Positions 41,756-52,400 of a stretch of DNA of 64,000 bases are shown in pieces. The notes beneath the pieces were generated by a model, which ran no database searches, was not told the DNA's origin, and saw only the letters and a list, made by a program, of their open reading frames with translations. Position 1 is the stretch's first letter. The number at the start of each line of letters is the position of its first letter. The stretch is from Clostridia bacterium (GTDB lineage Bacteria; Bacillota; Clostridia; Oscillospirales; Acutalibacteraceae), in assembly GCA_017442265.1 (NCBI GenBank), contig JAFSAC010000016.1, positions 1-64,000 of the forward strand, written 5' to 3'. The translations under genes were made by a program, and so were the position numbers.

Positions 41756-42593
41756 CGGAAAAGCGATTGCGGCGGCGGTTCGTGCCGAGGTGGCAGAGGA
41801 AACCGCTGCGCTGAAAAAACAGGGGATCACCCCGGGCCTTGCGGTGATTTTGGTGGGGGACGACCCCGCCTCCCGCATTTATGTGAATAATAAGAAAAAA
41901 GCGTGTGAGGGTGCCGGGCTGTATTCGGAGGAGATCACCCTGCCGGCTAATGTGTCGGAGGAGGAGCTTCTGAAAACGGTGGAGGAATTAAACCGCCGCC
42001 CGGACATTCACGGCATTTTGTGTCAATTACCGCTCCCCAAACCGCTCTCTGACCGCACCGTGATCGCGGCGATCGCTCCTGAAAAGGACGTGGATGCGTT
42101 CCACGCTACGAACGTCGGGCACATTATGATCGGGGATCACACCTTCTTGCCCTGCACCCCCGCCGGGGTTATGGAACTGCTTGCTCGTTCCGGGGTCGAG
42201 GTGGAAGGCAAACAGTGTGTGGTGGTCGGTCGCAGTAATATTGTGGGCAAGCCGATGGCGATGCTCTTACTCGGTCAAAACGGCACCGTGACCGTTTGTC
42301 ATTCCCGCACCAAAAACCTGAAAGAAATCTGCCGGACCGCCGACATTCTGGTGGCGGCGGTAGGAAAAGCCAAGCTCATCACCGGCGATATGGTGAAGCC
42401 GGGGGCGGCGGTCATCGACGTCGGGATGAACCGGGACGAAAACGGTAAGCTCTGCGGCGACGTGGATTTCGAGTCGGTGGAGCCGGTGGCGGGGTACATC
42501 ACCCCGGTTCCCGGCGGTGTCGGTCCGATGACCATTGCGATGCTGCTGAAAAACACCATGACCGCGGTGAAGATGCAGCATAAACTTATCTAA
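41739..42593 (+). CDS. folD: Bifunctional methylenetetrahydrofolate dehydrogenase/cyclohydrolase
   Basis: Interconverts 5,10-methylene-, methenyl- and 10-formyl-THF. The 284-residue protein has the catalytic Tyr/Lys segment [24 protein letters not shown], the nucleotide-binding [17 protein letters not shown], and [10 protein letters not shown]. It starts within the lgt end. It is the second folate gene group in the window but has no THF riboswitch of its own. Confidence 0.96.
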   Translation: MAKLIDGKAIAAAVRAEVAEETAALKKQGITPGLAVILVGDDPASRIYVNNKKKACEGAGLYSEEITLPANVSEEELLKTVEELNRRPDIHGILCQLPLPKPLSDRTVIAAIAPEKDVDAFHATNVGHIMIGDHTFLPCTPAGVMELLARSGVEVEGKQCVVVGRSNIVGKPMAMLLLGQNGTVTVCHSRTKNLKEICRTADILVAAVGKAKLITGDMVKPGAAVIDVGMNRDENGKLCGDVDFESVEPVAGYITPVPGGVGPMTIAMLLKNTMTAVKMQHKLI

Positions 42594-42605
42594 AACAGCA
42601 TAAGA

Positions 42606-42640
42606 AACCCCCGCCTCGTAGGAGGCGGGGGTCTTTTTTT
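42606..42640. terminator. Terminator, folD (and galT on the other strand)
   Basis: CCCCCGCCTC stem, GTAG loop, complement, then TCTTTTTTT on the plus strand; a weaker TTTC run on the minus strand. Confidence 0.88.
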
Positions 42641-42646
42641 ATGTCA

Positions 42647-43627
42647 TTATTTTCCGTTCACAAAACGCTCGTAGGCATCACGGAGTTCCTTTGCGGTGTC
42701 CTCCGGGCAGGTGGGGTTGCAATGTGCCCACGCGCCGGTTTCGCTGGAAGCGTTAAACTTGATCTTATCGGCTGAGCGCATCGGCGGATAGAAGGCGATA
42801 TGCCAGTGAAAAATTTCGTCGTAGCTTTCGCCGTTTTCTGGGTTGACCGGCTGGTTATACATACACATCATATACGGGAACTTGTACCCGAATAAATTGT
42901 CCAGCATCCCGGTGGTGCGGCGCAACGTTTCCGCAAGCGCCTTCCGTTCCTCGTCGGTGAAGTCGGCGATATTCGTCTTATGCGCGTTGCTCATAATGTA
43001 CACGCCGTAGGGATATTCGGTGAAGAAGGGGAGAAACACGGTGAAATGCTCGTTTTTGAAGATGATCCGCTCGCCAAAGGAAAGCTCGTGTTTGAGCATA
43101 TCACAGAAAAGGCATTCGCCCTTTTCATCGTGATACTTGCGGGCGTTCTCCACCTCTAATTCCAATTTTTTGGGCAGGAAGGAGTAGCCGTAGATCTGTC
43201 CGTGCGGGTGGGGCATAGTCACCCCGACCGCATCTCCCCGGTTTTCGAAGATAAACACGTATTTGATCTTTTCATCTTGAGCAATAGCGGTGTACCGCTC
43301 CGCCCACAGATCCACCAGCTTGCGGATATGGGAAGCGGGCAGTTCCGGCAGGGTCACCGTATGTTCCGGGGAATAGAGGATCACTTCACACTTGCCGTAG
43401 CAGGGGGCGGTTTCAAAGAAATCGTCCGAAACCGCATCCGGCGCCGGCGGGTTTTGGGATAAGGCGGGGAAATCGTTATCGTATTTATACACGTCATAGG
43501 TGTCCGGCACCTTCCCGGAACCGGGGCAGAAAGGACAAAAGTCTTTGGGCATCTGCGGGCGGTTTTGCCGGTGGGAGGCGATCATGATCCAATCATTGGT
43601 TAAAGGGTGTTTGCGTAATTCAGCCAT
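42647..43627 (-). CDS. galT: Galactose-1-phosphate uridylyltransferase
   Basis: Exchanges UMP between UDP-glucose and galactose-1-phosphate (Leloir pathway). The 326-residue protein has CPFCPGSGKVPDTYD (zinc cysteines), the nucleophile motif HPHGQIYGY, and a C-terminal HWHIAFYPP. It is the HIT-fold family I type. It follows galK by 15 bp; no galE is in view. Confidence 0.95.
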   Translation of the reverse strand: MAELRKHPLTNDWIMIASHRQNRPQMPKDFCPFCPGSGKVPDTYDVYKYDNDFPALSQNPPAPDAVSDDFFETAPCYGKCEVILYSPEHTVTLPELPASHIRKLVDLWAERYTAIAQDEKIKYVFIFENRGDAVGVTMPHPHGQIYGYSFLPKKLELEVENARKYHDEKGECLFCDMLKHELSFGERIIFKNEHFTVFLPFFTEYPYGVYIMSNAHKTNIADFTDEERKALAETLRRTTGMLDNLFGYKFPYMMCMYNQPVNPENGESYDEIFHWHIAFYPPMRSADKIKFNASSETGAWAHCNPTCPEDTAKELRDAYERFVNGK

Positions 43628-43642
43628 AGTTTTTCAATCTCC

Positions 43643-44932
43643 TTACAGGGTATCGACACACACACCGCCGTACGGACGGATGCGCAGGACGTGACAGCTT
43701 CCCTCTCCGAACACCCCTTCGATCATCTCGCGGAAGGCGGGCAGGAGATCGTAGGGCACAAAGTTCTGGGTAGTACCGCCGAAACCGCCGCCGTGGACAC
43801 GCCACGCACCGCGATCGGCGAGCACCTTTTGTGCCAGCGCCAGCGCCAGCGACATTCCCTGTTCCGATACGTTGCAGGCGGCATAGACGTTCTGCAGGTA
43901 TTCAAAGGAGGAATGACCGGACTGAAGCACCAGTTCTTTGAAACGGTCGAAATCGTTGGCTTTGAGCGCCTGGACCTCGTCCACCACCCGATCGTTTTCC
44001 TCGAGGAAGTGTAAGGCGCGTAACACCGCCCGGTCGCCGTGCTTCTTCCGAAGCTCCGGCAGGCGGGGGAGCAATTTGTCAAGGGAGGTCTCCCGCAAAA
44101 CCGGGACACCGAGTTCGGCGGCAACCGCCTTCATTTCACCGGGGATCGCGGCGTATTCGTGGGTCAGATCCGCGTGGTTTCCACCCACGTCCACGATGCA
44201 CAGGGCGTGCTTAGCGGCGGCAAAATCAAAGTCCACCTTTTCGATGATCGGCTGTTCGGTACTTTTAAAATCAATGGTGATAATGTTACCGACCGAGGAG
44301 GCCATTTGGTCCATAAGTCCGCTCGGCTTGCCGAAAAACACGTTTTCGGCATACTGCGCGACCTTGGCGATCTCCACCGGGGATACCGCCCCGTCGTTGT
44401 ACAGATGATTGAGGATAACCCCGACCAACACTTCAAAAGCCGCCGACGAGGACAGCCCCGAGCCCTTTAACACGTTGGAGGTGGTGTAGGCATCAAAGCC
44501 GCCGATATTCTGACCGAGTTCCTTGAAACGGGCGGCGGTGCCGCGGATCAAAGAACCGGAGCGGTTGATCTCCTCTTTATGTACCGTGAGATCACTCAGC
44601 ATCACGGTATCTAAAGGGAACCCCGCCGACTGAATGCGGACGCGGGCATCCTCTGATCTCGCTACTACGGCAATGACGTCCAGGTTTACGCTACCGGCGA
44701 GCACCCGACCGTGGTTGTGGTCGGTGTGATTGCCGCCGATCTCGGTACGGCCCGGAGCGGAAAAGAGCTGTAATTCACAGGTCGGCTCTCCGAAGGTTTC
44801 CACAAAACCGTTGACAGCGGAAATATACCGCTCCCGCTGAACGGCAACCGCATCCTCCCCATACAGGCGGGAAAAACGCTCGTCGTATTCGCCGGCTTCA
44901 ATTTTATTGATCAAATTCATCGCGTAAGACAA
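43643..44932 (-). CDS. galK: Galactokinase
   Basis: Phosphorylates galactose at C1. The 429-residue protein has the GHMP signature SAPGRTEIGGNHTDHN, the ATP loop KGSGLSSSAAFEV, and the third motif GGGFGGTTQNFV. The frame opens with TTG (44932), ten bases after AAAGGA; an ATG four codons later (44920) lies too far from that site, so I prefer TTG with moderate certainty. It shares a 132-bp divergent promoter region with an AraC-type regulator. Confidence 0.93.
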   Translation of the reverse strand: MSYAMNLINKIEAGEYDERFSRLYGEDAVAVQRERYISAVNGFVETFGEPTCELQLFSAPGRTEIGGNHTDHNHGRVLAGSVNLDVIAVVARSEDARVRIQSAGFPLDTVMLSDLTVHKEEINRSGSLIRGTAARFKELGQNIGGFDAYTTSNVLKGSGLSSSAAFEVLVGVILNHLYNDGAVSPVEIAKVAQYAENVFFGKPSGLMDQMASSVGNIITIDFKSTEQPIIEKVDFDFAAAKHALCIVDVGGNHADLTHEYAAIPGEMKAVAAELGVPVLRETSLDKLLPRLPELRKKHGDRAVLRALHFLEENDRVVDEVQALKANDFDRFKELVLQSGHSSFEYLQNVYAACNVSEQGMSLALALAQKVLADRGAWRVHGGGFGGTTQNFVPYDLLPAFREMIEGVFGEGSCHVLRIRPYGGVCVDTL

Positions 44933-44974
44933 GGAAAATCAGTCCTTTCATCTATTAAACAACAGTCTATTTTC

Positions 44975-45003
44975 ATTATATCGGTTGCCGCCGTAAAAAA
45001 CAA
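44975..45003 (-). promoter_or_regulatory. Predicted promoter of galK-galT
   Basis: TTGTTT (44998-45003), 17-bp spacer, TATAAT (44975-44980) on the minus strand. Confidence 0.65.
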
Positions 45004-45013
45004 GGTTTTTTTA

Positions 45014-45042
45014 TGGACAAATGTTGTATTTTATAGTATCAT
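45014..45042 (+). promoter_or_regulatory. Predicted promoter of the AraC-family gene
   Basis: TGGACA (45014-45019), 17-bp spacer, TATCAT (45037-45042). It diverges from the gal promoter, 11 bp between the -35 boxes. Confidence 0.65.
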
Positions 45043-45064
45043 AGTTCCAAAGGAGGGGATCATT

Positions 45065-45889
45065 GTGGAGAATTTCAAGTTCTCTTTTAACGATACCCTG
45101 AAAGAAAACACCGGACTTTCGGTGTATACCACCGGTTATGAAAAATGCGCCGCCGGGCACCAATGGGGCCCCGGTGTGCGGGATCATTATCTGGTGCATT
45201 ATATCGCTTCAGGTGCGGGAAGCTACACCTGCCGCGGAAAAGAATACCGCTTGAAGGAGGGGGACCTGTTCCTCGTATTCCCCTCGCAGGTGGTGCATTA
45301 CCGTGCGGATGAGCAACATCCGTGGGAATATTACTGGGTCGGCTTTAACGGAACCGACGCCCACCGGCTCATCTCCATGGCGGGATTTACCCCGGATGAA
45401 CCGGTCCTGCACGCGGAGGATTCCGCGATCCCGGAAGCACTGATGCGCATCTACCATTCCCGTGGCAACACCCCCGATGCGGACGTGGAAATGGCGGGTT
45501 TTTTGCACCTGTTTTTGGCCCAGCTCATTCGCCGGCGGGGGGCTATCCGACCGCTTTCCGGGGCGCAAGGGTATTTGGTGCAGGCCCTGCGGTATATTCA
45601 GCATAACTATGCTGCCCCGATCGGGGTGGATGATATTGCCCGGTTTGTGGGCATCAGCCGGAGTCAGCTGTACCGTGCGTTCCAGCGTGAATTTCAGCAA
45701 TCCCCTCACGAATACCTGCAAAAATACCGCATCAGCGAAGCGTGTACCCTGCTTCGTGGCGGAGGGCTTACCATTGCCGAGGTGGCGGGCTCGGTGGGGT
45801 TTAACGACCCGCTGTATTTCTCCCGGGTGTTCCGTCAGTTAAAGCACTGTACCCCCACCGCCTATCAGAAACAAAGCCGTGAAAAATAA
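45065..45889 (+). CDS. AraC family transcriptional regulator
   Basis: A 274-residue regulator. Residues about 15-110 are a cupin sugar-sensing domain (DHYLVHYIASGAGSY, EGDLFLVFPSQVVHYRAD). Residues about 175-272 hold two helix-turn-helix motifs (IGVDDIARFVGISRSQLYRAF and LTIAEVAGSVGFNDPLYFSRVFR, each seen here in part). A GTG start follows AGGAGGGG. Its divergent position suggests it controls galK-galT in response to a sugar; the ligand is unknown. Confidence 0.9.
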   Translation: MENFKFSFNDTLKENTGLSVYTTGYEKCAAGHQWGPGVRDHYLVHYIASGAGSYTCRGKEYRLKEGDLFLVFPSQVVHYRADEQHPWEYYWVGFNGTDAHRLISMAGFTPDEPVLHAEDSAIPEALMRIYHSRGNTPDADVEMAGFLHLFLAQLIRRRGAIRPLSGAQGYLVQALRYIQHNYAAPIGVDDIARFVGISRSQLYRAFQREFQQSPHEYLQKYRISEACTLLRGGGLTIAEVAGSVGFNDPLYFSRVFRQLKHCTPTAYQKQSREK

Positions 45890-45922
45890 AAAATACCGTA
45901 CCGGTTGGTACGGTATTTTTAT
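45887..45922. terminator. Bidirectional terminator, araC-type gene/addA
   Basis: AAATACCGTACC stem, GGTT loop, complement, then TTTTTATT; A-rich on the other side. Confidence 0.88.
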
Positions 45923-47883
45923 TATATTTCCACCGTCTTATCCAAATGGAACGAATAAAGAAGCGACTGTTTAACCGGTAGTCCCAAGGTGTCGGTCAGC
46001 GCCTGACGGTACACCTCTAACTGCTTGTGATACCGTAAGGCAAGTTTCTTTCCGGTAGCCACCCGATCGGTTTTGTAATCGACGATGATCAGTTCCCCGT
46101 TTTCCTCAAACACACAGTCGGCGATTCCCTGCACGATCATCCGATCCTCGGTGCCTTCCGGCAGGGTGGGATCGAATTTGTGCGCCGGGAGCGGTACGGT
46201 AAAGGCGTATTCCCGCCAAACCCTGTCCGCTTTTTGAATACGGGCGTATAACCCGCTTTGGAAAAACCGGGTGATCTTCGCCATATCCAGCGCCTGCCGC
46301 CATGCTTCGGTGATAAAGCCGTCGGCAAGCAGACGATCCGCTTCCTTTTCCGGATTTTTAGCCGCCGCCCTGTAATCGGCAAACTGCATAAAGGTATGGA
46401 GAGCGGTTCCCCGCTCGGCGGGGGTGAGCCGGTCGACCGCCAAAAAGGCGGGACGGCGGGTGGCGACGAAATCGGCCGCCAGTTCCCGGTGAGCAAGCTC
46501 AGAGGCGGCGATTTTGGCCGGAACCCCTTGCAAGGAGGCAAACGGATACCGGTAATTCAGCCGTTCTTCTAAGGTGCGGAGCAACCCCGGGTCGGGGGTC
46601 GCGGTGCCACCGGCAGATAGCGGGGTAAGTTCCAATTCCTCCGGCTCGTACCACCGACAGCACAGGTTCTCATCAGCCGGGAGGGTGTCGATATTGGGTG
46701 CGCCGGCGAGAGAGCGCAGTAACACGGCATCCGGATGCCGCAGAAGGGATAACAGTATCCAATCTCCAAACGACCCCGAGGACAGCATCCGCGCAGTATC
46801 CAGGTGAGGGGTGGTCGGCAGATAGGTCATCAGCTTCTGCAGGCGGGCGGGGAGATTTTTCCTCACAAACAGGCAGATAAGCTTTTCCCGGGCACGGGTC
46901 ATCGCCACGTATAATATCCGCAGTTCCTCCGCCATATCGGTATACCGGGTGGCCAGCCGTATGCCGCTCTGGGCTACCGTCTGGAGGGTGGTCATATCGG
47001 TTTCGTTATACCCACTGATCGCCACCCCATCGGTGCCGTGTAGCGACAACGGCTGTTTGCCGGTATCCCGGTGAAACTCCCCGAATAGGTGGGGCAGCAG
47101 CACGATCGGAAACTCCAGTCCTTTAGAGCCGTGAATGGTCATCAGCGATATAGCGTTGTTGCCGGTGGGTGCCGGCTTGGAGGAAAGGTCCTTTTTCTCG
47201 GTTTCCAATCGGTCAAGATACCGCACGAAGGCGGATAACCCCCGGAAGCCGTTTTGCTCGTACTGTTTGGCATACTGCATCAATTCCCGCAGATCGTTCA
47301 CCCGTTGATCGCCGTCCGGTCCGGCGGCGGCCACCGCCAAGAGAGCGGTTTCCTCATACAGCCGCTCGAGCAGGGTATCCGCCGGCAACGACACCGCCAG
47401 CCGTCGGAAATGCCGCAGGCGCTCGATCATATCGCTCGCCTTTTGTTGCAAAGGAAAGCCGGGCTCCTCGGCGGCAAGCAGGAAAGCGGTGTATAGGGCC
47501 ACCGAGCGATGCTGGGCTTTTTCGCGTGTCAGCACCCGGATGCGGGCGCAATCGTCGGCGGTAAAGCCGCCAATGGGGGAGAGCAACAGCGCCATAAAAG
47601 ACACGTCCCGTAAGGGGTTGTCGATACTGCGGAGTAAGGATAAGGCGGTCTGTACCACCGGCACCTCAAAGAAGGGGGTGCCGGTATCCATATCCACCGG
47701 AATCCCCAGCCGCCGCAGTTCATCTGCGTATAGGGTAGCCCGGGAACCACGACTGCGAAGCAGGATGCAGATATCCCGGTACTGCACCGGGCGCCGGAGG
47801 TTATTCTCGGTTACCTGACCGCTCTCGATCAGTTCCCGGATGCGGGCGGCCATAATGCGTGCCTCCGCTACGTCCACCGACAT
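45922..47883 (-). CDS. addA: AddA C-terminal part: helicase motifs V-VI and nuclease domain
   Basis: The second piece of the AddA helicase-nuclease, 653 residues, in the same frame as the first piece and separated from it by one TAG and one GAG codon. It holds SLMTIHGSKGLEFPIVLLPHL (split motif V), ELRILYVAMTRAREKL (motif VI) and the RecB-type nuclease with GIADCVFEENGELIIVDYKTD and QLEVYRQAL. The ATG at 47883 directly touches TAGGAG; a GTG two codons on (47877) has better spacing. It may be reinitiated, read through, or a pseudogene fragment. Confidence 0.75.
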   Translation of the reverse strand: MSVDVAEARIMAARIRELIESGQVTENNLRRPVQYRDICILLRSRGSRATLYADELRRLGIPVDMDTGTPFFEVPVVQTALSLLRSIDNPLRDVSFMALLLSPIGGFTADDCARIRVLTREKAQHRSVALYTAFLLAAEEPGFPLQQKASDMIERLRHFRRLAVSLPADTLLERLYEETALLAVAAAGPDGDQRVNDLRELMQYAKQYEQNGFRGLSAFVRYLDRLETEKKDLSSKPAPTGNNAISLMTIHGSKGLEFPIVLLPHLFGEFHRDTGKQPLSLHGTDGVAISGYNETDMTTLQTVAQSGIRLATRYTDMAEELRILYVAMTRAREKLICLFVRKNLPARLQKLMTYLPTTPHLDTARMLSSGSFGDWILLSLLRHPDAVLLRSLAGAPNIDTLPADENLCCRWYEPEELELTPLSAGGTATPDPGLLRTLEERLNYRYPFASLQGVPAKIAASELAHRELAADFVATRRPAFLAVDRLTPAERGTALHTFMQFADYRAAAKNPEKEADRLLADGFITEAWRQALDMAKITRFFQSGLYARIQKADRVWREYAFTVPLPAHKFDPTLPEGTEDRMIVQGIADCVFEENGELIIVDYKTDRVATGKKLALRYHKQLEVYRQALTDTLGLPVKQSLLYSFHLDKTVEI

Positions 47884-47886
47884 CTC

Positions 47887-49467
47887 CTACCCGCTGTACG
47901 GATGATCAAACAAAAGACATTCGGTTTCAGCTCCGGTCAATTCAGGGTAGGTCGCAGACGGGATCAGTTCTTCGTTTTCAGCGTATTCAATCCCGCAGAA
48001 TTCTTTGGTCATCAACTGCCGGAACAGGAAATTGACCGTCCCGGTAACCTCTTTCCGACTGCGGAAATTTTCGCCCAGGGTGATGAGGGCGGGGAAACGG
48101 GTCCCGTCATACGGATAGGCGCGATTTCGCTTATCCATAAAGATCTGCGGCATTGCCTGACGGAAGCCGTAGATGCTTTGCTTGACGTCCCCGACCATAA
48201 ACTGGGAATTGTCCTCACAGGACAGCATCCGGAAAATGGTATCCTGCACGTCGTTGGTATCCTGGTATTCGTCCACGAAAATCTCGGTATACCGGCGGCC
48301 GGTTTCGTAAGCCAACTCGGTCGGCTTCCCGGTTTCGGGATTTCGCAACAGCGAGAGGGTGATATGCTCCAAATCGTTGAAATCCAGCAGTCCCTTTTGC
48401 GTTTTTTTCTCCCGGTACCGCTCGGAAAACGCTTCGATAAGATCGCAAAACGCCGTTAATTGCGGGGCGGTATCCAAAAGATCCTGCCGGAGTGCCTCTT
48501 CGCCGTCCCCAAACAGCGGGACAAGGTTTTCCCGGATTTCCTTACGGAAAATGCCCCATACCGTTTTCACCGTTTCGGTGTGAGCGGCGGGTAAGCCCTT
48601 GGCAGGCGGCAGGGTGGCAGGAATGGCGCTGGCCACCGCGCGGATACAGGTGTCCCACTCGTTCGTGGGATCGGACACGGTGAGGGCGGCACGCTGAAGC
48701 ACGGCGGCATCCTCTAAAAGGCGGGTCAGGTACTTTTCGGCGCCGTCACATTCACGAAAGGGAAGAATGGCTTTGGCGGCCATATCGGCGAAAAGCCCCA
48801 GTTTTTGGGCGGTAAACCGACGGATACGCTCTCCCCATACGGTGTCGGAAAGGGGGGTGTTCGGGTCGGCTACCGCGATATGCTCCCGCAACCAAGCGAT
48901 AGGATAGGCCTGCGCCTGGATAAAGTTGTAGGTGGCGAGAACAGCGGCCTTCAGCCCGCGGTCGTCCCGCCGTCCGTTCAATAGGTCGGCCAGGCGCATA
49001 AAGGCCGGCTCGGCTGCGGCATAAAACACCTCAAGCGTTTCCTCCAGCGCTTCGGCGCGGAGCAGGGTCTCGTCCCCGCTTTCCGGCACCTTGAAGCGAG
49101 GGTTGATCCCCGCCGCCTCAAAATTCTCCCGCAAAAAGGTGGTGCAAAAGCCGTGAATGGTGGAGATAGCCGCACTGGGGAGTAGCATCTGCTGTCGCAT
49201 CAGCCGGCGATCCTCCGGATGCTCCGCTATATAGGCGGCCAGCCGGGCGGATAACCGCCCTTTCATTTCGGCGGCGGCGGCGCGGGTGAAGGTGACGATC
49301 AGCATCCGGTCGATATCGACGGGATGTTCCTTGTCGGTGATGCGCCGGATGACCCGCTCCACCAAAACGGAGGTTTTCCCCGATCCGGCGGCGGCGGAAA
49401 CCAGTACCGAGCCACCCCGTGCATCGATACAGTTTTTCTGTGCCGGGGTCCATTTACGTTCACTCAT
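47887..49467 (-). CDS. addA: AddA N-terminal part: UvrD-type helicase motifs I-IV, ends at in-frame TAG
   Basis: The first 526 residues of AddA, which with AddB processes double-strand breaks for RecA. Walker A is SAAAGSGKTSVLVERV near residue 25, motif II IFVDEYQDTND, then VGDVKQSIYGFR. The frame ends at TAG (47889-47887) after the sequence FDHPYSG, in the middle of a normally continuous protein; 526 plus 653 residues gives the usual AddA length. The start overlaps the addB stop by 8 bp. Whether the TAG is real, an error, or suppressed cannot be told. Confidence 0.8.
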   Translation of the reverse strand: MSERKWTPAQKNCIDARGGSVLVSAAAGSGKTSVLVERVIRRITDKEHPVDIDRMLIVTFTRAAAAEMKGRLSARLAAYIAEHPEDRRLMRQQMLLPSAAISTIHGFCTTFLRENFEAAGINPRFKVPESGDETLLRAEALEETLEVFYAAAEPAFMRLADLLNGRRDDRGLKAAVLATYNFIQAQAYPIAWLREHIAVADPNTPLSDTVWGERIRRFTAQKLGLFADMAAKAILPFRECDGAEKYLTRLLEDAAVLQRAALTVSDPTNEWDTCIRAVASAIPATLPPAKGLPAAHTETVKTVWGIFRKEIRENLVPLFGDGEEALRQDLLDTAPQLTAFCDLIEAFSERYREKKTQKGLLDFNDLEHITLSLLRNPETGKPTELAYETGRRYTEIFVDEYQDTNDVQDTIFRMLSCEDNSQFMVGDVKQSIYGFRQAMPQIFMDKRNRAYPYDGTRFPALITLGENFRSRKEVTGTVNFLFRQLMTKEFCGIEYAENEELIPSATYPELTGAETECLLFDHPYSG

Positions 49468-52400
49468 TCGGTTCCACCTCCTCCGGTCTCAGCGTTTCCA
49501 AAACCGCTTCGGTTTTGGCAGGTTGCATATATACCGCGGGGTCGTTTTCGGAGAAACCGCACACCGCACGGAAATCGCAGTACTGACAGGGGAGGTGGTT
49601 GTTTTCCCCGGTCGGAACGGCGGCAATATCTCCGTCAAGGAGGGTTTCCGCCATTTGCAGCAGTAGCTTTTCGGTCAACTGACGAATGAGATCGAAGTCC
49701 TCCCGGGTAACCGCACTGCTCCCTTTTTTAATTTGATCGTTTTCCACCTCGGCCGGGATAAAGGTGCCCTTTTTGGTGGCGTCCATTGCGGTGAGCACGT
49801 CGGTGTCAGCGAGCAACAGACCGTTCATTTTCATCAGCTTCAGCCGGCTTTGGTCCAGCGGCACCCGGGTGTTTTTCAGGGTGATGTCCTTCGCCGGCAG
49901 GTACAAAATCCCGGCCGGTGCCGCTCCTTTGGCTTCATACCGGGCAGAAGCGCCGGCACAGACGGTAAAGAGGTATAAGAGTAACTGCATATTGATGCCG
50001 TAAGGAATTTCGCTGAGCTTAAATTCCTTACTGCCGGTCTTATAATCCACCACCCGGATAAAGACGGTATCCGCGCGGCGGTAGAGGTCTACCCGGTCGA
50101 TCTTACCGATGAGCCGTACACGACCCCGATCGTTTGGCAACTCGAATACCGGGGAGGGAACCCCGTCCCCGCCGATAGACAATTCGTAATCCACCGGGGT
50201 GAATTTGCTTTGCGCCATTTCGTGCGCCGTGAACCACAACAGCGAAAAACAGGTGCGCTCCACCAGCGATAACAGATAGGTAAACCGGGCGGGCTTGTCC
50301 TCAAAACCGCCCATTTCCTCTTGTACGTATTGATACAGAATATCGTGAATGCGCTGTTGCATATCCGCAATATCCGACGGTCCGGGGGCTTGTTCCCGCC
50401 CGACGTATTCCGGCAACAGCTTTTCCATAACGTAGTGGGAGAAGGTACCGAAGAGCGGCGCATCCACCTCCGCTACCCGGCGGGTCTTCAGCCGCATTCC
50501 ATATTGGCAGAAATACCGGAAACGGCAACGGAAAAAGGAGTCGGTCTGGCTGGCGGACAGCCGCATATCCGACCCGAACAGCGCCTTGGCATTCTCCGGC
50601 TGAAGGGTCATCGGCTCGCCTTTCACCGTTCGGTCAAGGGTGGAAAACCGCGCGGAAAAATCCGGGAGCTTACCCAACGCTTCCCGCAAGGCGGCGGTGT
50701 ATTCGTTTTCCGTTTCGTAGCTGAAGGCCAGCCGTTCAAACGCTTCGGCGGGGGATTCGATATCCTGCCCGGAAAGGTCGCGGGCGACCCCTTTTTGATG
50801 CTCCGGCAGAATCTCACACACCGTTTTGACAAGCGCCGACGGATGTGCCTCCTCCGCACCCAGCCGTTCAGCAAAGGAGAGCCACAGGGCATCCCTCGGT
50901 GCCGCGAGGGCGAGATAAGCGTAAAACCGTTCCTCTTCTGCTTGCTGTAGCCGTCCGGAGGACAGCGGGATGCCCGCTTCCTCTAATGCTTGCCGGTCGT
51001 GGTCGGACAAGAGGTTGCTGTCCGACGGATAGGCGGGGAACACCCCTTCGTTGGCGCCGAGAATAAACACCGCTTTGGGGGAATTCAGCCGCACGTGATC
51101 GGCACTGCCCACCTGTACCGCATCGATACTTTGCGGGATGGAGGGCAGGCGGGTGAGTCCGATGGCCAGATGAAACAGCGACACGTATCGGCGCGCCGGT
51201 AAGGGGTGTCCTTCAAAGACACTCGCGATCCGGTCGATAAGGTCGATCATCAGGTCCCATAACCGGGCGGTACGCTCGGTGAGGGCGGGTTCGTTTTCCT
51301 CTTGATAGGCGTGATATAACCGCCGCACCCCGTCATCCGCCTTTACGGCGGGATCGGTGAGATAACGGTACAGCGCCTCACACAGGGTTTGTCCGTCCGG
51401 GCGATCGCCGATCGCCTTTTTGAGGGCTTTGAGCGGTGTAATCAATTGGCGGCGAAGGGTCTCTAAAGAATTCAGGGTATCCCAATCAAACCGGCTTTTG
51501 TCGGTTAAGCCCTCGGGATTGGCGGTGAAGGGCTTTTCCCACCGCTTGCCGTCGATCCGCCAGATATAGACGTAATTCTCCAAAGCCGCCACCGCCGTAT
51601 CGTTAAACGGCAACAGTCCGGTTTTCAGGATGCGCAGTAATTCCTCGGTTTGCCACCCGCCGGTACACACCCTAAGAGCGGAGAGGATCAGAGAGGGGAG
51701 CGGCTCGGTGTAGATATCCGCCGCTTCATCCATATAAAACGGAATCTCCTCCCGGCGCAGAGCGGCATCCAGTATCCCGGCATAATCCTTGACATGCCGG
51801 ACGATGACCGCTATTTCCCGTGCCCGCATCCCGGTTTCACGCAGGGTGCGGCGAATGGTCCGGGCGGCCGCCGCGGCTTCCGCATACCGGTCGGGGCAGG
51901 GGGTGACGGTAATTTCCGGTGCTGTTTCGGGATACACCTCGGCACGCGCGGTAAAAGCACCGCTCTCCAGCGCCCGCAAAGCGGGGGTGCCGGCACGGTG
52001 ATTTTGGGATAATACGATCGGGTCACGAAGGGGGATTCCGTGATCGGCCGCAAGGTCGGTCAACTGTCGGAGCGAGCGGGCGGCCGGGGCAAAGATGCCG
52101 GCGGCTTCCGGATCGGGGTGAGCGGTATCGGTGCAAAGGGTGACGGTGAGATCGGCGGTTTTCATCAAGGCCGCCAGCATATCCAGTTCCACCGTGGTAA
52201 ACCCCTTGAATCCGTCCACAAAAATCTGTGCCCGGTCGGCAAAATCGGAGTCGGTCAGCTTCTCGGCGGCGAGCGCTAACAGTCCGTCCGGGTCCAGTCC
52301 CTTACCGGAAATAAGGCCGTCGTATACCGAGAAAAGCCCTGACAAATCGGTTAGTTTCTGTTTTAAGGTGCCGTCCGGCAGGCCGCTTGCGGTTAGCTCC

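Noticed and set aside
45922-49467. Genome-wide recoding of TAG as sense
   Set aside because: trmK ends with TAG at a normal length and other genes use TAA or TGA as usual, so one TAG in addA is not enough. Kept only as an open question.
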